The position numbers were made by a program, and so were the translations under genes. The notes under the pieces are model-generated. The model was given only the letters and a program-made list of their open reading frames with translations, did no database searches and was not told where the DNA came from. Source: Kumtagia sp044326205 (GTDB lineage Bacteria > Pseudomonadota > Alphaproteobacteria > Rhizobiales > Rhizobiaceae). From it: 64,000 nucleotides of DNA. The stretch covers positions 1-64,000 of the forward strand of contig NZ_JBIRCY010000040.1 in NCBI RefSeq assembly GCF_044326205.1, read 5' to 3'. Position 1 is the stretch's first letter, and every line of letters begins with the position of its first letter. Below, one piece after another: positions 1 through 9,233 of the stretch.

Positions 1-694
1 GCGCTGAGGCCAGCGCATCCAGCCTGAGCGTCAGTTTTGCCGCATTGATCGGATCGTCGCGCGACGGCGGCGGCGGCAGGGGGATGCGTGGCGCGTCGTC
101 GTCGAGCGACCGGATGCGCGGCACGGCGTGCGCCGGCACATATTTGCGGCGGATGCGGAACGGATATTTCAGTGCATCGAGCAGCGAAAGGTTTTGTCCA
201 CGCGGCCTGGCGGCGCGCCGTTCGGCGACTTTCCGTTCGGCTTCATAGCGGGCAAAGTCTGCCTTCGACAGGTTGACGGCAAGGCCGAGGCGGCGCATGG
301 CGGCCACCGTGTCGGCAATCTTCGGCTTGAGCTTTCGCGGGCGAAACGGCGGCAGCGTCACCACGATGCCTTGCGCCGTTGCGATGATCAGCCGCCGGGC
401 GGCGGATTCGGCCGGGCGCAGCAGCAGAAGAATGGCGCGGTAGAGGTGGCGGGGCAGGCAGAGCGCCGCCGGTGGCTTGTTTCTCCCTGGCTTTCCGGCC
501 CGTCCCAATCTCGGAGCGACAGCGGCTTCGCCAAGCACCAGCGACAGCGGCCTGCCGAAACCCATCTCGGCCATGCCGACAAGCATCAACAGAATGTGCT
601 TCAGCGCCTGCCGGTATCGCTCGATTGTCGTACTCGCGTCTCCAAACTCCAATGCCGCCTCCTCCGGACAAGGCCGGCATCCAATATGGAACAT
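1..694 (-). CDS. conserved hypothetical protein, C-terminus cut by window edge
   Basis: The frame is open from an ATG at 694 to the left edge with no stop, giving about 231 residues. It begins MFHIGCRPCPEEAALEFGD and reads through a segment ALKHILLMLVGMAEMGFGRP, a basic middle, and a proline-rich stretch (PRIPLPPPPSRDDP) near the cut end. Third-codon positions are strongly G/C and composition is protein-like throughout, unlike the opposite-strand frames over the same bases. I do not recognise the family. The residues RHLYRAILLLLRPAESAARR suggest an amphipathic helix, not a clear membrane span. The true length is unknown. Confidence 0.7.
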   Translation of the reverse strand, partial: MFHIGCRPCPEEAALEFGDASTTIERYRQALKHILLMLVGMAEMGFGRPLSLVLGEAAVAPRLGRAGKPGRNKPPAALCLPRHLYRAILLLLRPAESAARRLIIATAQGIVVTLPPFRPRKLKPKIADTVAAMRRLGLAVNLSKADFARYEAERKVAERRAARPRGQNLSLLDALKYPFRIRRKYVPAHAVPRIRSLDDDAPRIPLPPPPSRDDPINAAKLTLRLDALASA

Positions 695-1039
695 ATAGGG
701 AACAAACGCAAGTATCCTAAGAAAATAATCCTCACAACAGCGGAAAGGCGAAGCGGCCATCACGTTCTCAGCGCAACACATTGAAAAGGTTTGATTTCCG
801 AGAAGTGGCAGCCCGCTTCCCGGGCCGGGCGCGAGGCCGTTCGAAAACAATGTCATGCTTGTAAAACCGAGCGGAAACAGAGAGTTGGCCGCTACCTTCG
901 TCGATTCCTGCGCAACAAGCATGACCACAGGGGCGACAAGGTCGACAAAACGGCGAGCGGCCACCTGCTTGACTTGCACCTGTCAGCATGGATGCTCGTC
1001 GCTTCCAGAAAGCCACCGTCCCGAGCAGACCGCCTGCCT
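695..1039. other. intergenic stretch, no gene seen
   Basis: This stretch lies between the divergent edge gene and the glucanase-like gene. The glucanase frame is open through it back to 791, but there is no Shine-Dalgarno-like sequence and no family-like residues before 1040, so I treat it as upstream region. I see no convincing promoter. Confidence 0.4.
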
Positions 1040-2386
1040 ATGCTGAAGAATTCCGAAGCAATCGATTCCGCCGACGCGCACTTCCATCCGGGCGACGAGG
1101 CAATGCTGTCCTCGTTGCAGCGCGACACTTTTGATTATTTCGTCAAGGAGACCAATCCGGAAAACGGGCTCGTCGCCGACCGCGACCACGAAGGCGCGCC
1201 CGCCAGCATCGCTGCTGTCGGCATGGCGCTGACGGCCTATCCCGTCGGTGTAGCCCGCGGCTACCTCAGCCGCGCCGAAGCGCGCGCCCGCACGCTGACG
1301 ACGCTGCGTTTCTTCTGGCAACTGCCGCAAGGCACGCGCGAGGATTGCAGCGGCCATCGCGGTTTCTTCTACCATTTCCTCGACATGCATACCGCCCGGC
1401 GGGTCTGGAACTGCGAGTTGTCGACCATTGATACGGCGATCCTGATCGCCGGCGCGCTGACCGCCGCTTGCTATTTCGACGAGCCCGACGGGGAGGAGAC
1501 GGAGATACGCGAGCTTGCCGACGCGCTCTACCGGCGTGTCGACTGGCGTTGGGCGGAAAATGGCGGCGAGACCGTCGCGCTCGGCTGGAAACCGCGCAGC
1601 CGCTTCCTGAAATATCGCTGGCACGGCTATGACGAGTCCATCATCATGCATGTGCTGGGCCTGGCCTCGCCCACGCATCCGCTGTCGCTTCACGCCTACC
1701 ATGCCTATCTCAGAAGTTTTCGCTGGCGCACGGTCGAGGACCAGCAGTATCTGCACGCCGATCCCCTGTTCATCCATCAGCTCTCGCATATCTGGATCGA
1801 CTTTCGCGGCATCCAGGACGATTTCATGCGCGGGCACGGCATCGATTATTTCGAGAACAGCCGCCGCGCCACCTATGCGCAGCGCGCCTATGCCATCCGC
1901 AATCCCAACGGTTTTGTCGGCTACGGCGAGAACTGCTGGGGCATAACGGCGAGCGACGGTCCCGGACCGGCGCAAAGGCGCATCCACGGGGTCCGGCGGC
2001 GCTTCTACGATTATCTGGCGCGCGGCATTCCGGACGGACCCGACGACGGCACGCTGTCGCCCTGGGCGGCCGCCACCTCGCTGCCCTTCGCGCCAGAGAT
2101 CGTGCTTCCGGCGCTGCGCCATTTCCACGATATCGGCCTGCGCGCCGCATGCCCCTATGGTTTCACCTCCAGCTTCAATCCCACCTTCGGCGTCGGCTGC
2201 GGCCATCGGGCGGGATGGATCGCGCCGGAAACCATCGCCATCAACCAGGGGCCGATGGCGCTGATGATCGAGAATTATCGCTCCGACTTCCTGTGGACGC
2301 TGATGCGGCGCTGCAAGCCGATCGTCGACGGTCTTCGAATCGCCGGTTTTTCTGGCGGCTGGCTGGATGACGGGAGCGGTAGCTGA
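1040..2386 (+). CDS. GH144 / glucoamylase-like family protein (probable beta-1,2-glucan hydrolase)
   Basis: The 448-residue product matches the family known as glucoamylase-like (COG5368), which includes glycoside hydrolase family 144. Visible family features are SLQRDTFDYF near the start, the central block FLKYRWHGYDESIIMHVLGL, and GYGENCWGITASDGPGP, an acidic cluster typical of the active cleft. Characterised GH144 members hydrolyse beta-1,2-glucan; rhizobia make cyclic beta-1,2-glucan, so that substrate is plausible but inferred. The frame stays open upstream to 791; I chose the ATG at 1040 because homology-like sequence begins just after it. No clear signal peptide is seen with this start. 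The next gene on the other strand is a sugar acetyltransferase. Confidence 0.75.
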   Translation: MLKNSEAIDSADAHFHPGDEAMLSSLQRDTFDYFVKETNPENGLVADRDHEGAPASIAAVGMALTAYPVGVARGYLSRAEARARTLTTLRFFWQLPQGTREDCSGHRGFFYHFLDMHTARRVWNCELSTIDTAILIAGALTAACYFDEPDGEETEIRELADALYRRVDWRWAENGGETVALGWKPRSRFLKYRWHGYDESIIMHVLGLASPTHPLSLHAYHAYLRSFRWRTVEDQQYLHADPLFIHQLSHIWIDFRGIQDDFMRGHGIDYFENSRRATYAQRAYAIRNPNGFVGYGENCWGITASDGPGPAQRRIHGVRRRFYDYLARGIPDGPDDGTLSPWAAATSLPFAPEIVLPALRHFHDIGLRAACPYGFTSSFNPTFGVGCGHRAGWIAPETIAINQGPMALMIENYRSDFLWTLMRRCKPIVDGLRIAGFSGGWLDDGSGS

Positions 2387-2456
2387 AGGAGACCGGCGCG
2401 GGGCCAGGTCTATGGCTGGCATTCGGCGACGAGCGCCTTCGCACGGCAACGCGCCG

Positions 2457-3020
2457 TCACTTGCCTCCGATCAGCCGCGACGGATTGCCGGCGACCGTCG
2501 CGCCGTCGGGTACGTCGCGGGTGACGACCGAGCCGGCGCCGACGATGGCGTTTGCGCCGATGCGCACGCCGCCGAGGATGATCGCGCCGCCACCGATCCA
2601 GGCATTCTCGCCGATCTCCACCGGCCGGGCGATCTCCAGCCCGGCGCGCCGCTCGGCAGCGCCCTTGTGGTGTTCGGCGCAGTAGATCTGCACCGAAGGG
2701 CCGATCAGCGTGCCGGAGCCGATGCTGACGGGCGCGGTGTCGAGGATGACGCAGCCGGCATTGAGGAAGACGCCGTCGCCGAGTGTAATGTTGAAGCCAT
2801 AGGCGCAGTGGAACGGCGCCTCGATGCGGGCGCCCTCGCCTGCTTTCAGCAGCCTTGCCAGCGCCGGGCCGATGTCGCCGCGACCGCGCGGCGGCAGGCA
2901 ATTGTGCTCGAACACGGCGTCGCGGGCGATCACCCGCAACGCCTCCAGTTCGGGATCGAGGCAGACATACCACGCGCCCGCCGCCATTTTTTCGCGTTCG
3001 CTCGGCGCCATGCGCGTCAT
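2457..3020 (-). CDS. maltose/galactoside O-acetyltransferase family (Maa/LacA/NodL-like)
   Basis: The 187-residue protein begins MTRMAPSEREKMAAGAWYVC, the usual N-terminal helix of the Maa/NodL group. It then shows left-handed beta-helix hexapeptide repeats (IGSGTLIGPSVQIY, IGENAWIGGGAIILGGVRIG, IVGAGSVV), with the catalytic histidine region CAEHHKG. It would transfer acetyl from acetyl-CoA to a sugar hydroxyl in the cytoplasm. The length matches the family. It follows the SDR gene on the same strand after 20 bases, so the two are probably co-transcribed. The acceptor sugar cannot be told from sequence. Confidence 0.85.
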   Translation of the reverse strand: MTRMAPSEREKMAAGAWYVCLDPELEALRVIARDAVFEHNCLPPRGRGDIGPALARLLKAGEGARIEAPFHCAYGFNITLGDGVFLNAGCVILDTAPVSIGSGTLIGPSVQIYCAEHHKGAAERRAGLEIARPVEIGENAWIGGGAIILGGVRIGANAIVGAGSVVTRDVPDGATVAGNPSRLIGGK

Positions 3021-3040
3021 CCGATGGCGATTGCCGGCGC

Positions 3041-3826
3041 TTACGGCATCAACTGCCCGCCATTGACCTCGATCACCTGGCCGCTGACGTAGCCGCTGAG
3101 CAGGGCTGACGACAGGAAGAGATAAGCGCCGACGCAGTCCTCCGCTGTGCCGGCGCGACCCTGCGGAATGCCGGCGATGCCGGCCTTGATCTGTTCGGCC
3201 GTCGAATAGCGCTCGTGGAACGGCGTCAGGATCAGGCCGGGCGCCACGGCGTTGACGCGGATGTCGTGGCCGATAAGCTCCTTGGCCATGCCGCGGGTGA
3301 CGTTCGACACGAAGGCCTTTGCCGAGCCGTAGATGCCGGCGCCGGGGCCGGCGCCGTTGCGGGCGGCGACCGACGAGGTGTTGACGATGAAGCCACCCCG
3401 TTTCTTCAGCCACGGGATCGCCGCGCGCGTCGCGGTGACCACCGAGCGGGCGTTGAGGTCCATGACCTTATCGTATTGCTCGTCCGTCATCTCGGAAAAA
3501 GGCACGCGGCCGAGCATGCCGCCAGCATTGTTGACCAGTCCGTCGAGCTGGCCGAACTGCGCCGCCGTGTCCTCGACCACCCGGATGACGTCGGCGGAGA
3601 CGGAAAAGTCGCCCCGCACCGGAAAGACGTTGCCGCCGCCATCGTTGAACCGCGCGGCGAGCGCCAGCGCGACGTCGTGGCTGGCATTGTAGTGCAGGCC
3701 GACGCGGCAGCCCTGCGCGACATAGGCCTCGACCAGCGCCGCGCCGATGCCGGTCGAGCCGCCGGTGACGAGCACGACCTTGCCGGCGAGATCGGGTATC
3801 ATGAGGCGGGAGGGGGAAGCGGCCAT
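3041..3826 (-). CDS. SDR family oxidoreductase
   Basis: This is a classical short-chain dehydrogenase/reductase of 261 residues. The nucleotide-binding motif TGGSTGIG is near residue 21, followed by NNAGG, a serine in NTSSVAA, and the catalytic YGSAK. The C-terminus LSGYVSGQVIEVNGGQLMP is typical of the family. It would reduce or oxidise a small alcohol or ketone with NAD(P)H. The next possible start (MIPDL, 24 bases downstream) is equally acceptable. It is the first gene of a pair with the downstream acetyltransferase. The substrate is unknown. Confidence 0.85.
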   Translation of the reverse strand: MAASPSRLMIPDLAGKVVLVTGGSTGIGAALVEAYVAQGCRVGLHYNASHDVALALAARFNDGGGNVFPVRGDFSVSADVIRVVEDTAAQFGQLDGLVNNAGGMLGRVPFSEMTDEQYDKVMDLNARSVVTATRAAIPWLKKRGGFIVNTSSVAARNGAGPGAGIYGSAKAFVSNVTRGMAKELIGHDIRVNAVAPGLILTPFHERYSTAEQIKAGIAGIPQGRAGTAEDCVGAYLFLSSALLSGYVSGQVIEVNGGQLMP

Positions 3827-3887
3827 TGGAAAAATCCTGTGCTGGTGAGGAGCCGGTTTCGCCGGAAAGACCGTGCGGAAAACCTGT

Positions 3888-4736
3888 CTATTTCGCGTCG
3901 ATGAAATCGCGCACGGCCTTGTTGTAACCCTCCGGGTCCTGGAGCATGGCGAAATGGCTGGCGTTTTCGAGGATCACCAGCTTGGCGCCGGGGATCATCG
4001 ACGCGATGTCTTCCGAGTGCCCGCGCACGATTGCCTCGTCATGGTCGCCGATGACACTCGTGGTCGGCACCTTGATTCTGGCGAGTTGTTGCCTGGTCCA
4101 TGATGGCTGCGTTGCCCACATGTGACCCATCTGTTCGACAAAAGCCTCGTATTCGTCAGGCGTCTTCGACAGCCGTCTGTAGTCATCGCCGCTGCGCACG
4201 ATATAGGCGGCGAAGGTCCGGTTCTGGTCGACGCACGGGCTGATCCCGTCCGTGGTCACATTGGCGGCATGCGCGAACAGTTTGGTAAGCCGTTCCGGAT
4301 GGTTGATGGCGATGTCGATGCCGATGATGCCGCCATCGCTCCAGCCAACCAGCGCGGTCTTGTCGACCTTGAGATGGTCGAGCAACGCAAGATAATCGGA
4401 CATCATGAGGTCGTAGCCGAACGGCTCGGCGTTGCGCGTCGAGCGGCCGTGCCCGCGGCTGTCCGGAACGATCACCTTGTGGTCTCTGGCGAGATCGACG
4501 ATCTGCGCCGACCAGATGTCGCCGTGCCCCAGGCCGCCATGGATGAGCAGGACCGGCTCGCCGGAGCCGAACACCTGGTAAAACATCTGAATGCCGTTGA
4601 CGTCAGCATAGCCGCTCTCCGCTGGCTTCGGCATGGGCGCGGGTTCGGGCAGGGTCTGCCAGCGCTCCTCGGCGAGCGCGGGACCAGCAAAGACCAAAAT
4701 CATGGCAAGGGCGAGCGCTTTCAGAGCGGCGTACAT
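3888..4736 (-). CDS. secreted alpha/beta-fold hydrolase
   Basis: The 282-residue protein has an N-terminal signal peptide (LKALALAMILVFAGPALAEE) and a canonical alpha/beta hydrolase core. HGGLGHG forms the oxyanion region, GHGRST precedes the nucleophile, and the nucleophile elbow is GWSDGG. VIGDHDEAI supplies the acid loop and NASHFAML the catalytic histidine. It should act on an ester or similar bond in the periplasm. It stands alone between the SDR and the lyase-like gene, both on the same strand. The substrate is not predictable. Confidence 0.85.
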   Translation of the reverse strand: MYAALKALALAMILVFAGPALAEERWQTLPEPAPMPKPAESGYADVNGIQMFYQVFGSGEPVLLIHGGLGHGDIWSAQIVDLARDHKVIVPDSRGHGRSTRNAEPFGYDLMMSDYLALLDHLKVDKTALVGWSDGGIIGIDIAINHPERLTKLFAHAANVTTDGISPCVDQNRTFAAYIVRSGDDYRRLSKTPDEYEAFVEQMGHMWATQPSWTRQQLARIKVPTTSVIGDHDEAIVRGHSEDIASMIPGAKLVILENASHFAMLQDPEGYNKAVRDFIDAK

Positions 4737-4826
4737 TGCTGTCCTCCTGGGCAGGAGCCGATCAACCGACTTTCCGGCAACTTTGTCAACGCGAGACCGC
4801 CGCCGCCCTGTCCTTCGAATGCAGAC

Positions 4827-5597
4827 CTAGCCGGAGATCGCCTGCCGCGCCTGCTCCTCCAGCCAGGCCACCATCTTGCGATACGGCACCGGCCCGTGGC
4901 TGATACGCGCCACGCCGAGTTCCGCCAGCCGCTGGCGCGGCGGCACATGCGCGAGCGCGATGATGTTCACCGGCAGCGCGACCTCCTTGCACAATTTTTC
5001 GATCAGGCGCTCGTCGCCAAGGCCGGGTGCGAAGAACCCGCTGGCGCCCGCCTGCTCATAGGCGCGGGCGCGCTCGATCGCCCGGTCCAGCAGTTCGGTA
5101 CTATGCTCGTCAGGCTTGGCCTTCAGGAAAATATCGGTGCGGGCATTGATGAAAGCCGGAGTGCCGGCCGCCTCGATCGCCTGCCTGATCGCGGCGATCC
5201 GCTTCACCTGGACGCCTATGTCGTGGAGGCCGCTGCCGCCGACGATCTGGTCCTCGAAGTTGAAGCCGATCGCACCGGCCTCCAGCGCCCGCACCGCCGT
5301 CGCCGCGACGGCCGCGGGCTCGACGCCGTAGCCGCCTTCCAGATCCATGGTGACCGGCAGGTCGACGGCAGCAGCGATGCGCCGAATATTGTCGAGCGCG
5401 AGATCCAGCGGAATTTTTTCGCCGTCGGCAAAGCCGAAGGCGGCGGCCACCGGCCAGCTTCCTGTGGCAATGGCTTTCGCGCCGGCCTTGGCTACCGCCT
5501 GCGCGCTGCCCGGGTCCCAGGCGTTGTAGAGCACGACCGGGTCGCCTTTGACATGCAGGGATTGGAAGGTGCGGGCGTGCTGAGTTTGATCGGTCAT
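4827..5597 (-). CDS. isocitrate lyase / PEP mutase family protein
   Basis: The 256-residue product starts MTDQTQHARTFQSLHVKGDP and has the fold signature of the PEP mutase / isocitrate lyase superfamily: LYNAWDPGSAQAVAKAGAKA, then DLEGGYG (metal-binding acidic pair), FNFEDQ and INARTDIFL. Family members cleave or form C-C or C-P bonds on small 2-oxo or phosphono acids. The typical lyase cysteine motif KKCGH is absent, so true isocitrate lyase activity is unlikely. The frame extends upstream to 5678, but those residues do not look like family sequence; I use the ATG at 5597. Confidence 0.8.
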   Translation of the reverse strand: MTDQTQHARTFQSLHVKGDPVVLYNAWDPGSAQAVAKAGAKAIATGSWPVAAAFGFADGEKIPLDLALDNIRRIAAAVDLPVTMDLEGGYGVEPAAVAATAVRALEAGAIGFNFEDQIVGGSGLHDIGVQVKRIAAIRQAIEAAGTPAFINARTDIFLKAKPDEHSTELLDRAIERARAYEQAGASGFFAPGLGDERLIEKLCKEVALPVNIIALAHVPPRQRLAELGVARISHGPVPYRKMVAWLEEQARQAISG

Positions 5598-5737
5598 GGC
5601 GGGTCTCGGGTTGATTGGACGGAGCGTCGCGAGATTTTCGAGGGACACGATCAATCGACGTTCCGGCTCCCTTGTCAACGCACTGGAAGCCTCGCGGAAC
5701 TGGGCCAGATCAGCGAGACATCACAGGTGCAGGGAAG

Positions 5738-5765
5738 CGTCATCAAACCGTCATCGATCCTTCAT
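5738..5765 (+). promoter_or_regulatory. candidate Pho box, three repeats with 11-base period
   Basis: CGTCAT occurs at 5738-5743 and 5749-5754, and CTTCAT at 5760-5765, each exactly 11 bases apart. PhoB binds direct repeats of the type CTGTCAT with an 11-base period. The array ends 59 bases before the start codon of the secreted phytase-like gene. The match was found by eye and was not scored against a matrix. Confidence 0.65.
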
Positions 5766-5824
5766 CCCGCTGCAACACGCGTTGCGCAAAGCAGGCATGG
5801 ATTTCAGATGAAGGAGAGGGTCCC

Positions 5825-8023
5825 ATGTCCAGAAAATCGCGCCTGCTTGCGCTGACCGCAACGCTGCTTGCTTCCGCCGCTCTGCCCGCTCACGCCGACA
5901 TGATGTTCAACCGCGTCGCCACCTTCGCGGTCGCCGAAAACCTGCCGGAGGCGGAGCGCGCCTCGCCGACGTCGTCCGAGATCATCTCGGCAAGCGAGGA
6001 CGGCAACACGCTGGTCTATTCCGACAGCCCGCATGGCGGCGTTGGCATCATCGACATCACCGACCCGAAGGCGCCGAAGGCCGGCGGGTATGTCAAGGTC
6101 GAGGGCGAGCCGACCTCCGTCTTGATCGAAAACGGCAAGATCCTGGCCGCGGTCAACACCTCCAAGTCGAAGGCGGATCCCTCCGGCAACCTGTCGGTCA
6201 TCGATCTCGCCGGCAAGACGGTCGAGGCTACCTGCGACCTCGGCGGCCAGCCGGATTCGGTCGCCGTCAGCAAGGACAAGGCCTGGCTCGCCATCGCCAT
6301 CGAGAATGAGCGCGACGAGGACGTCAACGACGGCGCGATCCCGCAGATGCCCGCCGGCAATCTGAAGATCCTGTCGCTGAAGGACGGCGTGCCGGATTGC
6401 GCTGGTATGAAGACGGTCGACCTGACCGGCATCGCCGAAGTCGCGCCGGAAGATCCGGAGCCGGAGTTCGTCGCCTTCAACGAGGCCGGCGAGATCGCGG
6501 TGACGCTGCAGGAGAACAACCACATCGCCATCGTCGACGCGGCGACCGGCAAGATTCTCAAGCATTTCTCGGCCGGCTCGGTCGAACTCGACAAGGTCGA
6601 CACCAAAAAGGACGGCGCCTTCTCCTTCGACGGCAAGGTCAAGTCGACGCCGCGCGAGCCCGATGCGGTGAAGTGGCTGGACAACGACCGCTTCGTCGTC
6701 GCCAACGAGGGCGACTACAAGGGCGGCACGCGCGGCTTCACCATCTTCAACAAGGGCGGCGAGGTCGTCTACGAATCCGGCCCGGCTTTCGAATACGAAG
6801 TGGCCAGGGTCGGCCACTATCCCGAACATCGCAACAAGAAGGGCAACGAGCCGGAAGGTCTTGAGGCGGCAAGCTTCGGCAATGAAAAACTGTTCTTCGT
6901 CGCCTCCGAGCGCGGCTCGCTGGTCGGCGTCTACAAGGACACCGGCGCGGTGCCGGAATTCGTGCAGGTGCTGCCGTCCGGCATCGGTCCGGAGGGCCTA
7001 GTCGCCATCCCCGCGCGCAACCTTCTGGTCACCGCCAACGAAACCGATCTCGGCGAGGATGGGCTGGCCCGATCGCACGTCATGATCTACGAGCGCACTG
7101 AGGCTCCCGCCGCCTATCCGATGATTGCCGCGGCACCGAAGGAAGACGGCACGCCGCTCGGCTGGGGCGCGCTCTCCGGCCTTGCCGCCGATCCGACCGC
7201 CGCCGGCAAACTCTACGCGGTGTCGGATTCGGTCTACACCGGCGCGCCGACCATCTTCACCATCGACACCACGCAGACGCCGGCGCTGATCACCGGCAAG
7301 ACCATCGTGACGCGCGCCGGCCATCCGGCCCAGAAGCTGGACCTCGAAGGCCTCGTCGCCGACGGTGCAGGCGGCTTCTGGCTGGCCAATGAGGGCGACG
7401 CTGCCAAGCTGACGCCGCATGCCGTACTGCATGTCGACGAAAAGGGCGCGATCGACAAGGAGATCGCTTTCCCGGCAGCACTTCTCGCCGGCGAGACCCG
7501 CTTCGGCCTCGAAGGCATCACTACGATCGGTTCCGGCGACGACCTGACGCTGGTCATGGCCGTGCAGCGCGAGTGGAAGGACGACCCGAAGGGCCAGACA
7601 AAACTGCTGGCCTACAAGCCAAAGGCCAAGGAATGGTCCGCCGTGCGTTATCCGCTCGACGCCACCGAAGCCGGCTGGATGGGCCTGTCCGAGATCACCG
7701 CCTACGACGGAAAACTCTACTTGATCGAGCGCGACAATCTGATCGGCGGCGCGGCGAAGGCCAAGAACCTCTATTCGGTCTCGCTCGACGCGTTCAAGCC
7801 GGTTGCGCTCGACGGCACGCTGCCGGTGGTCGAGAAGACCAAGGTGCGCGACCTGATCCCCGACCTGAAGGTCGCGACCAACGGCTATGTCGTCGACAAG
7901 GTCGAGGGTTTCACCATCGACGCGGCCGGCAACGCCTTCGTCGTCACCGACAATGACGGCGTCGACGATTCTTCAGGCGAGACGCTGTTCCTGCGCCTCG
8001 GCAACATCGCCGCGGTGAACTGA
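5825..8023 (+). CDS. secreted esterase-like / phytase-like beta-propeller protein
   Basis: The 732-residue protein has a signal peptide (LLALTATLLASAALPAHA) and is exported. The N-terminal half contains propeller-like repeats of the YVTN type (GVGIIDITDPKAP, NLSVIDLAGKTV, HIAIVDAATGKIL). The C-terminal half matches the esterase-like activity of phytase domain, with DLEGLVADGAGGFWLANEGD, FGLEGITTIG and VEGFTIDAAGNAFVVTDNDG. The ATG at 5825 is preceded by a good ribosome site (AAGGAG at 5811). Members are usually phosphate-starvation-induced exported phosphoesterases, which agrees with the Pho-box-like array upstream. The actual substrate is not known; the fusion length is normal for rhizobial members. 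Confidence 0.85.
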   Translation: MSRKSRLLALTATLLASAALPAHADMMFNRVATFAVAENLPEAERASPTSSEIISASEDGNTLVYSDSPHGGVGIIDITDPKAPKAGGYVKVEGEPTSVLIENGKILAAVNTSKSKADPSGNLSVIDLAGKTVEATCDLGGQPDSVAVSKDKAWLAIAIENERDEDVNDGAIPQMPAGNLKILSLKDGVPDCAGMKTVDLTGIAEVAPEDPEPEFVAFNEAGEIAVTLQENNHIAIVDAATGKILKHFSAGSVELDKVDTKKDGAFSFDGKVKSTPREPDAVKWLDNDRFVVANEGDYKGGTRGFTIFNKGGEVVYESGPAFEYEVARVGHYPEHRNKKGNEPEGLEAASFGNEKLFFVASERGSLVGVYKDTGAVPEFVQVLPSGIGPEGLVAIPARNLLVTANETDLGEDGLARSHVMIYERTEAPAAYPMIAAAPKEDGTPLGWGALSGLAADPTAAGKLYAVSDSVYTGAPTIFTIDTTQTPALITGKTIVTRAGHPAQKLDLEGLVADGAGGFWLANEGDAAKLTPHAVLHVDEKGAIDKEIAFPAALLAGETRFGLEGITTIGSGDDLTLVMAVQREWKDDPKGQTKLLAYKPKAKEWSAVRYPLDATEAGWMGLSEITAYDGKLYLIERDNLIGGAAKAKNLYSVSLDAFKPVALDGTLPVVEKTKVRDLIPDLKVATNGYVVDKVEGFTIDAAGNAFVVTDNDGVDDSSGETLFLRLGNIAAVN

Positions 8024-8159
8024 TCGCGTTTGGAGGGCGGCGGTTTTGGCCGCCGCCCTCCCCTTCACTATTACCGGCTGGCCCAGCCGATCGCGAGGCG
8101 CTGCCGTTGCGAGCCTCCGCCGGACCAGCCATTGTCACCCAACTTCATCGGGTGACATC

Positions 8160-9212
8160 ATGCAAAAGACCATCGAAACCATCGCCGGTGACACCGAGGG
8201 CGCCACCTACAGCTTTCCCGTCTTTCGTTTCGAAGGTACGGACCCTCATGCGCCGAAAGCCTACCTGCAAGCCGCCCTGCATGCCGGCGAACTGCCGGGA
8301 ACCGTCGCCATCGACGCGCTGATGCCGAAGCTGCGGCAGGCGGAAGCCGAGGGCCGCATCCGCGGTCCGATCACGCTCGTGCCGCACGCCAATCCGGTCG
8401 GCCGGGCGCAATATCACTTCGGCGCCGTTCAGGGCCGCTTCCACCTCGGCACGCGTACCAATTTCAACCGCGATTTTCCGCTGCTGGAAAGGCCGGATGC
8501 CTCGACACTGCGGGACGAGGGCGTGACCGTCGACCAGCGCCTGAAACATCGCCTGCTGAACCTGTCGATGGGCCACGAGATCGTGCTCGACCTGCACTGC
8601 GACGACGAGGGCGTCGCCTATCTCTACTTGCCGAAGGCGCTGTGGCCGGGCATGGAAGATTGCGCGGCGGCGATGGGCGTGGCCGCCGTGATCCTGTGGG
8701 AAGGATCGTCCGGAGCGTCCTTTGACGAGGCCTCGCTGCATCCTTATCTCCAGATGCCGGCGGATGAAGCCGGATTGACGCGGCGCGCGGTGACAACAGT
8801 CGAATATCGTGGCCTGCTGGATGTCGACCGCTCCCTGGCGCACTCCGACGCCGACGGGCTCTACCGCCTGCTGGTGGCGCGCGGCGTGATCGAGGACGAG
8901 GCACTGCCGCGCGTCGATTCTTTCGCCGGCCTCGTCGCGCCGATCGAGAACATCGAGATGGTCTCCGCGCCGCGCGCAGGGGCGATTCTGTTCGACGTCA
9001 AGCCTGGTGACCACGTCAACAGAGGCGACCGGCTGGCGACCATCGTACATGCGGCAGGCGAGGAAGGCGGCTCGACCGACGTTTTCGCCCCGCAGGCGGG
9101 CTATATCCTGACCCGCGTCTTTCGCCGCTCGACCTATGCCGGCGACGATCTGGTGAAACTTGTCGGCGACGCGCCAAGCGCTAGCGCCCGGCAAGGCGCG
9201 CTGGAGGATTGA
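8160..9212 (+). CDS. succinylglutamate desuccinylase/aspartoacylase family zinc deacylase
   Basis: This is a 350-residue M14-type zinc hydrolase. The metal-binding pair is HAGE near residue 41, with the third ligand in LDLHCDDEG near residue 142. The substrate loop NPVGR lies between them, and the C-terminal beta domain is present (VKPGDHVNRGDRLATIV). The family removes acyl groups from amino acids (AstE, aspartoacylase) or is uncharacterised. No arginine succinyltransferase genes are nearby, so an AstE role in arginine breakdown is not supported. Confidence 0.8.
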   Translation: MQKTIETIAGDTEGATYSFPVFRFEGTDPHAPKAYLQAALHAGELPGTVAIDALMPKLRQAEAEGRIRGPITLVPHANPVGRAQYHFGAVQGRFHLGTRTNFNRDFPLLERPDASTLRDEGVTVDQRLKHRLLNLSMGHEIVLDLHCDDEGVAYLYLPKALWPGMEDCAAAMGVAAVILWEGSSGASFDEASLHPYLQMPADEAGLTRRAVTTVEYRGLLDVDRSLAHSDADGLYRLLVARGVIEDEALPRVDSFAGLVAPIENIEMVSAPRAGAILFDVKPGDHVNRGDRLATIVHAAGEEGGSTDVFAPQAGYILTRVFRRSTYAGDDLVKLVGDAPSASARQGALED

Positions 9213-9233
9213 GGATGCGTGGTCGACGGGGGC

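Noticed and set aside
4122..5855. 577-codon plus-strand frame
   Set aside because: It overlaps two minus-strand genes with clear catalytic motifs (alpha/beta hydrolase and PEP mutase family) and has no motifs of its own.
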